Of a stretch of 64,000 nt of DNA, positions 36,470 through 47,808 are shown piece after piece (the stretch's first letter is position 1; each line of letters starts with the position of its first letter). A program made the translations under genes and the position numbers. The notes below the pieces were generated by a model. It searched no databases. It was not told where the DNA came from and saw only the letters and a list, made by a program, of their open reading frames with translations. The stretch is from Microbulbifer agarilyticus (lineage in GTDB: Bacteria > Pseudomonadota > Gammaproteobacteria > Pseudomonadales > Cellvibrionaceae), in contig NZ_JAIUZM010000003.1 in NCBI RefSeq assembly GCF_020171345.1, positions 62,001 to 126,000 on the forward strand. The letters are read 5' to 3'.

Positions 36470-37452
36470 TCAAGCAGTCTCTGAATTTACAGAGGGTCGG
36501 CGCGCTCGCAACTCTATTGATAACGGTTGCCCTTCTCATGGTTAGTTCTACCGCTAAAGCCAGCGATTCGGCAATCGCTGAAATCAGCGTAAAAACCTAT
36601 ACTCTCGTCGCAGAAATAACCGTCCGTAATCACACGGATCAGCCTATTCAAGGTTATATCCATCGTATAGCTATTCCTGTCGACGACCACATGCAACAGC
36701 ATGTTCTAGCGGTTCGCCCGGACAGCGTGGCACGAGTTGAGCGAAAGGAGTTTGACCATGATGCCGGTGAATACCTCGAGCTGGAGTGGGATATTTTTGC
36801 GAACGAGGAATCCATCAAGCGGGTCTACTTCGATATCCTGGTCGATAGTTACCAAATTCCCGTAGATGAAGTCGAACGGTCACCTAGCACACTGTATAGC
36901 GTGCCTGATAAGAGTTATCTCGAGCCTTCAAAATACATAGAGTCGGAAGCGAGTGAGATTGTACGCCTTGCTCGACATATCGAACGTAGCTATTCCGACC
37001 CGGAAGCCAGACTACGAGCCGCTTATTTAACACCACAGCAGCTGATTGAATATCGTCGACAACCCACCCGTGGGGCTCTGTATGCGGTGACTGCGCGGCA
37101 GGGGGACTGTACGGAGTTCTCCGCACTATTTGTGGCGCTAGCACGAGCGCTTGGCTATCCGGCAAGGATGACGTCAGAATTTCTATTTACCGAAAAGCGT
37201 GCGTTTTCTCAGCCGAATCATCATGCGGCCGAAGTGTATTTGAATAACCGCTGGATACCGGTAGATGCAAACCTGGCTTTGGATCCCAGTTTTGGATATG
37301 GATTTGGGGAAGGCCAAAACCGCAAGATTGTGCTAAACCGAAACTCTGTATGGGTTTGGTCAAATTTGTTTCCACGTGGTGTGAGTAAGCGTCGAGGTAA
37401 CGTCGATGTGAGTATGCACTGGCGTATTTTAGACGGTCAAGGAGTTGACTAA
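36466..37452 (+). CDS. Exported transglutaminase-like cysteine protein
   Basis: 328 residues from a GTG overlapping the hlyD stop. Residues 1-32 form a signal peptide (ALATLLITVALLMVSSTAKA). A middle beta-rich domain leads to a transglutaminase-like core. Its Cys is near 215 in RQGDCTEFSALFVALARALG, the His near 251 in NHHAAEVYLNNRWIPVD, and the Asp in the same strand. Such folds act as peptidases, amidases or, rarely, acyl-transferring cross-linkers in the periplasm. The sequence does not look like the LapG/BTLCP adhesin protease, although the position in a type I secretion operon is similar. It could process or cross-link the exported protein; this is inference from context. Confidence 0.85.
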   Translation: MIKQSLNLQRVGALATLLITVALLMVSSTAKASDSAIAEISVKTYTLVAEITVRNHTDQPIQGYIHRIAIPVDDHMQQHVLAVRPDSVARVERKEFDHDAGEYLELEWDIFANEESIKRVYFDILVDSYQIPVDEVERSPSTLYSVPDKSYLEPSKYIESEASEIVRLARHIERSYSDPEARLRAAYLTPQQLIEYRRQPTRGALYAVTARQGDCTEFSALFVALARALGYPARMTSEFLFTEKRAFSQPNHHAAEVYLNNRWIPVDANLALDPSFGYGFGEGQNRKIVLNRNSVWVWSNLFPRGVSKRRGNVDVSMHWRILDGQGVD

Positions 37453-39527
37453 TGCACGATGCCATCGAAAGTTCAGGGGCAACGGTCAGTGATGACGAAT
37501 CCGGCCTGGCAGCCGAAGAGAATTCTGTAAGTGTGCCCAACGATCACGTGCAAACAACATTGCCCGTGGAAAAAGTCATTCGGGAGTCTGGGCCAAATGA
37601 TTTTTCCGCGTCCAAGTTTTTGCAAAGTCAGGATGATGTCGGTATACAGCTATTATGTAACGCGGCGGCGGCGCTTGATCTGGATGTCCAGTATCGCGGC
37701 AATCTCATCTTCGAAGTGTTTGGCGAACATCGCCGGTTTGTATTTCGTCAAAATTCACCAGAGAATTCGGCTGTCTATGCGTATTGTGCGCGAGAGAAGC
37801 ATATTGCCAAACAAATTATGGCGATGCAGGGCGTGCCGGTTCCCCCTGGCAACCTATTCGGCGACTATGAATCGGCGCTTGAGTTTTTCAAACAGTCTGG
37901 AGTGATGGTCACAGTGAAGCCGGCCGATGGCGCCGCAGGCCATGGCGTCACAAGCCGGGTTTCGACGGAGTCAGAATTCTCCAAGGCGTGGGGTGTTGCC
38001 ATAAATGAAAGCCGTGAAGTCATCGTCGAGCAGAATATTTTTGGGGAATATATACGTATCCTTGTGGTAGCTGGCAAGGCGGAAGCTGCCTATGTCCGCG
38101 TGCCGGCGAGTGTAATTGGCGATGGACAAAACTCGATCCGCGAACTTGTTGCTGAAAAGAATGCGGTCAGGAAGCGTAATCCTAGTCTTAGAATCGATCC
38201 AATAACCCGGTTTGATCTGTTGGAGCGCTGTGGCCTTTCGCTTGACTACGTTCCCGAAGACGGCGAGGCGGTACAGCTCACGAGCGTGGCTAATGCGTCA
38301 GCCGGTGCGGAAACCGTGCAGATTTTTGATTATCTGGATCGTGAGGTTCTGGAAATTGCGGAACGCGCAGCTAAATGCTTTCCCGGTCTATTGCTGATTG
38401 GCGTTGATCTCATTTATCTCTCCCCAGAGCAGTGGCGGGAAGGCCTGCCTCGTGGGTACATCATTGAGGTGAATTCAAATCCGGCTATATCGGATGCGGT
38501 ATTTCCGAGTTATGGTCGGCCAATCGATGTACCGGATAAGCTCATTTCCCATATGTTCTCCGAAGCCTATAGGCCATTATCTCGGTCTTCCCCAACCGGT
38601 GGTATAGCGCTTGCGGAGTCCTATGGTTACGAACGTTATGACAGAATCTTTGGTAAAGGGAGCGCGCGGCAAATTGCGTTGATAAAGCAGGCGGCGTATG
38701 GACTAAATCTAAGGGTTGAGCAGGTTGCAGACGGTCTTTTTCGTCTTGTTGGGTACAATAGTAGCTGTCTGTTTCATCACAGCACACCCGATAAATTGCG
38801 CATGATCTCCTGTAAGATTACTCGCAACAGTGAATGGATGGCGTCGCTATTACCGTCAAACACTGAGGGTCCGACAAAGGATGACTCAACACTCAAACAT
38901 TATCGTCTATTGATTGTGGGAGGTAAGCTGGTTTCTGCCCTGCAGATTCAGTCAAAGCCGGGGCGGTCAGGGGTTGTGCGCAGGGAGGTAGGGGATCTGG
39001 TTCACCCCAGTATACAAGTAGTTCTACAGCAGACTTTAGCGTCCCTCTTCGATCCTCCTTTGGTCGGCATCGATTTTGACGCGGAGGACCTGAGCAGTGA
39101 TCTTTCCTGCCAGCCTTGGAAAGTTAAAGACGCGGTTTGTAATCCAAACCTTTTCTGGCACCACTTTCCGTCTGCGGGGGCAGGGCGCAATGTAGCTCGA
39201 GCGCTGGTTGCTTCTGTATTTGATGATCTGAACTGCTCTTCGGTACCGAAAACGTGCGAGCGTTTTGTCATCCGTGGTGATGTACAGGGGGTTGGATTTC
39301 GGCGCTGGCTGAAATTGATTGCTATTTTGCATTCGGTAAAGGGATGGGTTAGAAAGCAGCGAGTAGAGGGGGTACCTATTTTGGAAGTGGTAGTGGAAGG
39401 TACGCCAGAAGCAATCAGGCGTCTGTACTCTTTGTGCCATCGCGGTCCGAATTCTGCGCGGGTAGAGTCGGTTGACCGGTCAGTACAGTCTTGCTCCGGG
39501 AGATCTGAGTTCTCGGTTATCGGTTAA
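37452..39527 (+). CDS. ATP-grasp ligase (cyanophycin synthetase-like) with C-terminal degenerate acylphosphatase domain
   Basis: 691 residues; the start overlaps the preceding stop (TAATG). An N-terminal lead (about 1-115) precedes an ATP-grasp domain with AKQIMAMQGVPVPPG, the nucleotide loop VKPADGAAGHGV (from 155), VIGDGQNSIRELV near 220 and the metal-binding YIIEVNSNPAIS near 337-348. This is the style of CphA and GshF-type peptide-bond-forming ligases. Residues about 380-595 look like a second, degenerate ATP-grasp unit (YRLLIVGGKLVSALQIQSKP, VGIDFD). Residues about 600-691 are an acylphosphatase fold with GDVQGVGFR, but the catalytic Asn of GWVxN is Lys (GWVRKQ). No export signal, so cytosolic. 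It probably forms amide bonds through an acyl-phosphate; the substrate is unknown. Confidence 0.88.
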   Translation: MHDAIESSGATVSDDESGLAAEENSVSVPNDHVQTTLPVEKVIRESGPNDFSASKFLQSQDDVGIQLLCNAAAALDLDVQYRGNLIFEVFGEHRRFVFRQNSPENSAVYAYCAREKHIAKQIMAMQGVPVPPGNLFGDYESALEFFKQSGVMVTVKPADGAAGHGVTSRVSTESEFSKAWGVAINESREVIVEQNIFGEYIRILVVAGKAEAAYVRVPASVIGDGQNSIRELVAEKNAVRKRNPSLRIDPITRFDLLERCGLSLDYVPEDGEAVQLTSVANASAGAETVQIFDYLDREVLEIAERAAKCFPGLLLIGVDLIYLSPEQWREGLPRGYIIEVNSNPAISDAVFPSYGRPIDVPDKLISHMFSEAYRPLSRSSPTGGIALAESYGYERYDRIFGKGSARQIALIKQAAYGLNLRVEQVADGLFRLVGYNSSCLFHHSTPDKLRMISCKITRNSEWMASLLPSNTEGPTKDDSTLKHYRLLIVGGKLVSALQIQSKPGRSGVVRREVGDLVHPSIQVVLQQTLASLFDPPLVGIDFDAEDLSSDLSCQPWKVKDAVCNPNLFWHHFPSAGAGRNVARALVASVFDDLNCSSVPKTCERFVIRGDVQGVGFRRWLKLIAILHSVKGWVRKQRVEGVPILEVVVEGTPEAIRRLYSLCHRGPNSARVESVDRSVQSCSGRSEFSVIG

Positions 39528-39596
39528 GTTAGGCTATAGGTGATCGTCTGAGTGGTATGTAGTTATCGCTTAGAAAAATTGTGAGTATGCGTCGTA

Positions 39597-42500
39597 TCAG
39601 GCGAGTTCTTGTTTTTCGATAAATTCGTTGAGCAAGGTAGCGACGCTTCCAAAATCGGAGTCTCTCCGCGATCCTTTTATCAGAAGTAGGTCATCTGGCC
39701 GGACTGCACTCGCCAGGTATCGAGCCATGTCTTTAGCTTTGGAAAAATGCGGGCCCAGTATGTCCTCTGGCAACACATCACGTAGGTAGTGCATTTCTTC
39801 TCCATGGGTTATCACCTGTACGGCGCCACTCGCAAGTAATGGCTGCGCCAGACTACGGTGCAATGTGGCGGCCTGTTCGCCAAGGTCCACGATACGCCCT
39901 AGTGCCGCTATTTTTCGTCCATCGTTCGGTACGCGCACCTCTGCGAGCACAGAAAAGGCGTTTAGCATCGAGCTGATGGTGGCATTCCAACTGTCATCGA
40001 TGAGTTGTGCAGTTCCGTCGGCGAGGGCGAGTTCAGCTTGGCTCAGGTGCGCATCATCAAGGGCAAGATTCTCCAGTGAGCGTGCAGCCTTATCCATTGA
40101 TCGCCCCAGTGCATAGACGGCGCATAGTGCAGCTACTGCGTTTTGGACCATTCCCATGCTCGGGGCAGGCACATATATCTTTTGCACTGTGCGGTGTATT
40201 TTCAGAGTGACATGGCTTCCTTTACTATCGGCGTCGATTCCCATGATTCGCACCTCTGCATTCTCGCTGGTACCGAATACGATGACTCGTTTCGCATGTT
40301 GTTTGGCTTTTGCCAATACATAGTCAAAGTGCAGTAACTGCTCATTTACAATGGCGATTGAGCGCCCAACAAGGCCTTCAAAAATGCGCGACTTCCAGCG
40401 CGCGGTATCCTTGGTGCTTTTCACCCGGCTGCTGGTTTGCGATATACCGATCCCGGTTATAAGCGCAATAGTTGGGCATATACGCCGGGTGATTGGACCT
40501 GATCGCATCCACAGCGCGCTTTGTGCAACTTCCATAATGGCAACATCGCGATCGCTACTGAGACTGGCCAGCATACTCGGTGCCCCTACACGGGAATTGT
40601 AATTGCCAAGGCTCGCGAGCACGGTCTCCGGCGTGCCCAGCATGTTTGCAAGCATTTTTAGGGTTGAGGATTTCCCTGCGGTGCCGGTAATGGCGATCAC
40701 ATCGCCACGGAACCGGTTTCTCGCCGCAAGCCCAAGTTCGATAATTGCCTGTATTGGGTCTTTTACTTGCAAAACGGGAAGGTTCGTCGGTAATCCACTG
40801 ACTGGCCGCTCGACGATGACACCTCCCAATAGATTTCCGGCGGTTTTTGCGATATCGGGCAGCCTGTTATGCAAATCCCAGTTCGTATACTTGGTTCGCG
40901 AGCTACGTTCGTGGTACGCGCGATCACTGCTCTTGTGTGCGACAAAGAGTACGGGGTTTAGGGACTGTTCTATAAAGCTGCGCCCTGAAACAACACTGCG
41001 GACAAACCATCCAGCTGGCGGTGGCACCAGCCATTCTCCTTTGGTAATTTCGGTTAACTGTTGTGCGTTCCAGGTTTGGCCGGGGGTTTCACGGTAGGTA
41101 CATGCAGGGAATGTGTTGCGATAGTGCGGCGGCTCTCGTCCGTCGGCAGACGCCGCTTGTCTGGTACGCCCTTTGAGCTTTAACGAAATGCTGCTGTCAG
41201 GCACCGGTACGGGACGAATATGGGTGTTCGGGCCGATCAGGCCGATTTCCAGACGCAGGTCAACATTGCGGAGTTGCCTGGGTGCCGGTGGGCGTAGGCC
41301 ATAGTAATCTCGGTAGATCATGCCCGGTTTCCAGCGGCTGGTCGGGAGTTGCCAGTCGCACGGATCGTGATCCATGGATTTCCCCCAGCAGGGCATATCT
41401 GTTTCCCGAATGGGCACCGCGCGGATGTCTAGACGGATATTCTCGTTGAGCTGTGTTGCCCGATCCGGGTTCAAAGTCCAGAAGGTCTCAACATACAGTA
41501 GCTGCCTGTGCTCAATATTCTTTGGCGTGTAGCGCAGGCCAATGAGCTGCAACGGCCCAAATTCCATCGGCGGGATTATCGCATTGGAAGGTACTTCCCT
41601 GGCGGCCCAGTGGGGCGAGATCGGGCGCTGGATTTTCTGGAGCGCAACTGGGTTTAATGCTGCTTTGCGCGCGGGCGGCAAAGCTGGATAGTCCCGCTGT
41701 GGTGGGTTAAGTGTAATCTCACCCGAACCATCTTCTAGTGGCTGTAACGCGGTACCCATGTTTATACACAGATCAGCGAATCGGCGGGTTGCCGCCACAG
41801 CGTCGTTTCCTGTGCGCTGGTGACTGAAACCGAACCCGGATCCCACCGGGAAAAACCGTACCTTCTCAACCCCTTTATGGCTCAGAGACAACTGAAAGAC
41901 GCCGCTATCTTTCAGGGATTTACGCACTGCATCGAATAGCAGGTCGCCAGCGTCGTGGATAATCGGGCGATTTTTATAGATTTCGATACCTTGCAGGACA
42001 TGCGCGCTGGTGCCGAGTATTCCGTCGGCGCCAGCATCAATGATGTGGTGGCCTACTGCATACTCTTCTGCCCGGGGCTCGGCTTCCAGGTTGCCGCCCC
42101 AATGTACCGCGACCAGTACCACCTGCGCGTGTTGGCGCGCGCGAAGGATATGTGGCTTTAGCAACTGCGCCCAGGCACTTGGGTTATCCAGCGGCAGATA
42201 GGCACTACCGGGTTGTTTTGGGCCGGCGGCGAAGGATTGTTGAGTCGCGTCCAGGGAGAAAATAGCAACATTGAGGTCTTCCAGTGGCAGGATAATCGGC
42301 CGCAACGCTGCTTCGAGATTAACTCCGGTACCTGTGTGAGCGATGCCCACGCTGTCTAACCAAAATCCCTGCTCCAGTAATGCCTGTGTGCCATAGTCAC
42401 CGCTGTGATTATTTGCGGTAGTGACAGCATCGATATTGGCGCGGCACAGCAACTGTAGCATTTCGGGCCGCGCGCGGTAGTAGTAGGGGGCACCCTCAGC

Positions 42501-44408
42501 TTTGTCGATGCCCTGTTCACCGGTGGTGGCGACGACACATTCTAGGTTAATCACACTTAAATCCGCAGTGGATAGCGCCGGGATGCGCCCGAGTACTTCT
42601 TCTTCGCCAAGTGCCTGTGTGCGGTAGTGCTGTCTGCGCGAGAGATTTACATCGCCGGCCCAGGCAAGTATGGGTAGCGTGCTGACACCGGGAAGGACAA
42701 GTTTCTGCAGTTGCGGTGCTGGGTAATATTCCTGTGGGCAGCCGCCATCGCGCAAGTATTTCGTGAATGCGACAAAACCCGAAAGGTAGTGCTCGACGTC
42801 GTCAATACGCACGCGAAATGCATGGTGACGAATATAAAAGCTACCGACGATTTTTTCTGGGTTCTGGAAGAACATGGCATATTCCGGCCAGAAATAACCA
42901 TTTAATAGGTACATGGCTCGGGTATGCAGGGCGAAGTAGAATTTCTTCAGGTCCAGTTGATTCAGTAGATACGAGAACTCTTTTTCCTGGCGCAGGCGGG
43001 TGACCATCCGCTCCGCAGCCATCATCAACTCAAGCAGAGTGGGAAATGTGGTGATGCGCTCAATAATAAAATCCAGATGCCCAATCACATTTTGTATGCC
43101 GAACTGATAGTAGCGAGCCTCTGGACGATACAGGGTGAGCTCATTGACGCAGTAGCTCAGCCAGTGATCGTGGGCTTGCCAGTGGTTGTTCGCAATAAAG
43201 TACTCGAAGGCTTTCTCAACAATACTCAACCAGCGCGTATCCTTGGTCAGTCCGTATAGGCGCATGAGACCAAAGGCGGCTTCTCCGTCGTAATAAATGA
43301 TACGGAAAGCTTCTTTGATGGAGAGACTCGGGTATTGCAATACATGCACGAACTTGCCGGTCTCCGCATCCTGCATGAAGTGGATGCCCCGGGCGAGCTG
43401 TTCCAGCAAGTCGCTGTACTTTGTCCGGACTTCACTGCTTCTACTTAACTCGATGTATTTGACCAGGGCGAGTATACATACCGCATTTCCGCCGAGTTTA
43501 ATCTCACCGTTGGCTTCCACGAGAAATGCGGCTTTTTCGCCTGTGGGAAGCTGTGCTTGTTTAATGAGTTTTTCGGTCAGGCATTTGAGCGCACGATCAA
43601 TGGCTTGCTTGGTTTTTTCGTCGCGCGTCACCTCCCAGCCTTCGGTCATGGCATAGGTAGAACTGGCGTGGCGGAGAGTGTTGTAGGTGCCGATTGGGCG
43701 GTCAAAGCAACAGTGCCAACCGTATTCGAAACGACCATTTTTCAGCACCTGTGAGGCCAGATAACGGCTGCTGGTTTGAATGACGTGCTCGGTAGTGGCT
43801 TGGTCCAGTTCGTCGATTATCCTCCGGCCAGCATTACGACCGGGGCCATAGAGCCGCTGGGGAGGGGAACTCTTTTCGACAAATAGCCCTTCGGTGTGCA
43901 GGCGGGTAACGGGGACTTCGTCATCGAAGTTCAGGGGCGTATTAGGTCCAAAGCGTATGTCGGTGTAGGCGCGAAATTTACTGTGGTTGACCACGGCGTG
44001 TGCGACTTTATTGCCGCCGTACAACATGGCGTTACCATTTAGTTCTTGTTCGAGGAAGGCAACCTTCCAGTCTGCGTCAAGCGCCAGTCCATAGCGGAAG
44101 TAACCGCGTTTGGTGTTCTTGAACTCTCTATGTAGCGAACCCCAGTCCATGTACTCTGCATCGGTCACCCAGTCGATGCGCAGCCAGCGTCCATCCATTT
44201 TTGCACTGGCAAGCTGCTTGCGTGACTGCGCGGCGAGCTTGAGCCAGAGAGTATTTAGATCGTTGCCGCGCGCGTGGCAGACTCTGGCGCGCTTGCTGCC
44301 ATCGCTCACGGAAAAGAACAGGGTGTAGGGTGGTTGCAGATGCTTTAGTGCTTGCTCGACACTTGGCCGTGCGCGCGCGAGTAAGTCTGAGAGGATGGAC
44401 GTCGCCAT
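39597..44408 (-). CDS. Giant fusion: alpha-helical domain, CapA-like domain and MurF-like ligase
   Basis: 1603 residues, ATG 44408, AGGAAAGG upstream. Residues about 200-570 are helical repeats suggestive of an alpha/alpha toroid (LRHASSTYAMTEGWEVTRDE, IYYDGEAAFGLMRLYGLTKD). Residues about 577-885 match CapA/PgsA poly-gamma-glutamate proteins: LAWAGDVNLSRR, SVINLECVVAT, ANNHSGDYG, VVLVAVHWGGNLEAEP, IHDAGDLLFDAV. About 940-1065 is a beta-sandwich-like segment. About 1105-1600 is a MurF-type ligase with P-loop ITGTAGKSS (Lys1246), IMEVAQSALW and LIDDSWNATISSML. CapA proteins are normally exported; no signal peptide is present here, so this acts in the cytosol. Mur ligases join an amino acid to a carboxylate through an acyl-phosphate. 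It converges on the ATP-grasp gene with a 69-base gap. Confidence 0.85.
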   Translation of the reverse strand: MATSILSDLLARARPSVEQALKHLQPPYTLFFSVSDGSKRARVCHARGNDLNTLWLKLAAQSRKQLASAKMDGRWLRIDWVTDAEYMDWGSLHREFKNTKRGYFRYGLALDADWKVAFLEQELNGNAMLYGGNKVAHAVVNHSKFRAYTDIRFGPNTPLNFDDEVPVTRLHTEGLFVEKSSPPQRLYGPGRNAGRRIIDELDQATTEHVIQTSSRYLASQVLKNGRFEYGWHCCFDRPIGTYNTLRHASSTYAMTEGWEVTRDEKTKQAIDRALKCLTEKLIKQAQLPTGEKAAFLVEANGEIKLGGNAVCILALVKYIELSRSSEVRTKYSDLLEQLARGIHFMQDAETGKFVHVLQYPSLSIKEAFRIIYYDGEAAFGLMRLYGLTKDTRWLSIVEKAFEYFIANNHWQAHDHWLSYCVNELTLYRPEARYYQFGIQNVIGHLDFIIERITTFPTLLELMMAAERMVTRLRQEKEFSYLLNQLDLKKFYFALHTRAMYLLNGYFWPEYAMFFQNPEKIVGSFYIRHHAFRVRIDDVEHYLSGFVAFTKYLRDGGCPQEYYPAPQLQKLVLPGVSTLPILAWAGDVNLSRRQHYRTQALGEEEVLGRIPALSTADLSVINLECVVATTGEQGIDKAEGAPYYYRARPEMLQLLCRANIDAVTTANNHSGDYGTQALLEQGFWLDSVGIAHTGTGVNLEAALRPIILPLEDLNVAIFSLDATQQSFAAGPKQPGSAYLPLDNPSAWAQLLKPHILRARQHAQVVLVAVHWGGNLEAEPRAEEYAVGHHIIDAGADGILGTSAHVLQGIEIYKNRPIIHDAGDLLFDAVRKSLKDSGVFQLSLSHKGVEKVRFFPVGSGFGFSHQRTGNDAVAATRRFADLCINMGTALQPLEDGSGEITLNPPQRDYPALPPARKAALNPVALQKIQRPISPHWAAREVPSNAIIPPMEFGPLQLIGLRYTPKNIEHRQLLYVETFWTLNPDRATQLNENIRLDIRAVPIRETDMPCWGKSMDHDPCDWQLPTSRWKPGMIYRDYYGLRPPAPRQLRNVDLRLEIGLIGPNTHIRPVPVPDSSISLKLKGRTRQAASADGREPPHYRNTFPACTYRETPGQTWNAQQLTEITKGEWLVPPPAGWFVRSVVSGRSFIEQSLNPVLFVAHKSSDRAYHERSSRTKYTNWDLHNRLPDIAKTAGNLLGGVIVERPVSGLPTNLPVLQVKDPIQAIIELGLAARNRFRGDVIAITGTAGKSSTLKMLANMLGTPETVLASLGNYNSRVGAPSMLASLSSDRDVAIMEVAQSALWMRSGPITRRICPTIALITGIGISQTSSRVKSTKDTARWKSRIFEGLVGRSIAIVNEQLLHFDYVLAKAKQHAKRVIVFGTSENAEVRIMGIDADSKGSHVTLKIHRTVQKIYVPAPSMGMVQNAVAALCAVYALGRSMDKAARSLENLALDDAHLSQAELALADGTAQLIDDSWNATISSMLNAFSVLAEVRVPNDGRKIAALGRIVDLGEQAATLHRSLAQPLLASGAVQVITHGEEMHYLRDVLPEDILGPHFSKAKDMARYLASAVRPDDLLLIKGSRRDSDFGSVATLLNEFIEKQELA

Positions 44409-44417
44409 GTACAGAGC

Positions 44418-44453
44418 CTTTCCTGTCGTTCGTTATTCTAACGGACAGGGAAG
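44418..44453 (-). promoter_or_regulatory. Leader hairpin that would mask the ribosome-binding site of the fusion gene
   Basis: On the minus-strand transcript CTTCCCTGTC pairs with GACAGGAAAG (nine of ten pairs), with an inner CGTTA/TAACG stem in the loop. The 3' arm contains the AGGAAAG Shine-Dalgarno sequence, 10 bases before ATG 44408. Folding would hide it from ribosomes. Control by this hairpin is inferred. Confidence 0.45.
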
Positions 44454-44638
44454 CTCATTCAGTTGGCGTTTGGTATAGCGGTCGCTGCGCTTGTGGATAA
44501 TGGCGCTAAGCGGGGAGGAATGTCGCGCTTCCCTGGCGGATCAATCCGTATGCCTCAGTATAGTTCTGCGGCAGCGATTTGCCGCCAGATCAGCCTACAT
44601 CTACCGGGCTTGATGTATCAGGGACGCGCTAGATGGCG

Positions 44639-47029
<2,391 letters not shown>

Positions 47030-47806
47030 ATGGCGACCAACCTCTTTGACTTAGCCGGAAAAATTGCCCTGGTAACCGGTGGCAGTCGTGGCATTGGCGA
47101 GGCCATTGCCAAGTTGCTGGCGGAGCAGGGTGCCCATGTGCTGGTATCCAGCCGTAAGATCGATGACTGTCAGGCGGTAGCCGATGCGATTAATGACTCG
47201 GGTGGTCAGGCGGTAGCGTTGCCCTGCCATATCGGCAATATGCAAGACATAGAGCAGGTGTTTCAGCATATTCGTGGGCAATACGGCAAGCTCGATATCC
47301 TCGTAAATAATGCCGCTACCAATCCCTATTTCGGGCATATTCTTGATACCGATCTTGGTGCATTCCAGAAGACCGTGGATGTAAATATTCGCGGTTATTT
47401 TTATATGTCTGTAGAGGCCGGAAAATTGATGCGGGAAACCGGTGGCGGTTGCATCGTAAACACAGCTTCAATCAATGCTCTACAGCCAGGGGTAGGGCAG
47501 GGTATTTATTCCATTACCAAGGCCGCCGTGGTGAATATGACTAAGGCTTTTGCCAAGGAATGCGCACAGTTCAATATCCGCGTAAATGCGCTATTGCCGG
47601 GTCTTACTAAAACCAAGTTCGCCGGTGCCCTGTTTTCTCACGACGAAATCTATCAAACTGCTATCGGGCATATTCCTATGCACCGACATGCGGAGCCCGA
47701 AGAAATGGCCGGCACGGTTTTGTATCTAGTATCCGATGCTGGCAGTTATACCAATGGTGAGTGTGTCGTTGTTGATGGCGGCCTCACCGCCTGTGGAGGA
47801 TTGTGA
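47030..47806 (+). CDS. Short-chain dehydrogenase/reductase (SDR)
   Basis: 258 residues from ATG 47030, with GGGAG eight bases upstream. Cofactor motif TGGSRGIGEAI near residue 14, NNAA near 91, and catalytic Ser-Tyr-Lys in NTASINALQPG and YSITKAAV. The C-terminus has YTNGECVVVDGG. It is a classical NAD(P)-dependent oxidoreductase of the FabG-like kind. Its neighbour fadH suggests fatty acyl or alcohol substrates, but the substrate is not determined. The stop lies just before the next SDR start. Confidence 0.93.
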   Translation: MATNLFDLAGKIALVTGGSRGIGEAIAKLLAEQGAHVLVSSRKIDDCQAVADAINDSGGQAVALPCHIGNMQDIEQVFQHIRGQYGKLDILVNNAATNPYFGHILDTDLGAFQKTVDVNIRGYFYMSVEAGKLMRETGGGCIVNTASINALQPGVGQGIYSITKAAVVNMTKAFAKECAQFNIRVNALLPGLTKTKFAGALFSHDEIYQTAIGHIPMHRHAEPEEMAGTVLYLVSDAGSYTNGECVVVDGGLTACGGL

Positions 47807-47808
47807 TC

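Noticed and set aside
36466-37452. LapG-type adhesin protease
   Set aside because: The Cys motif and overall layout fit the general transglutaminase-like core rather than the LapG/BTLCP family.
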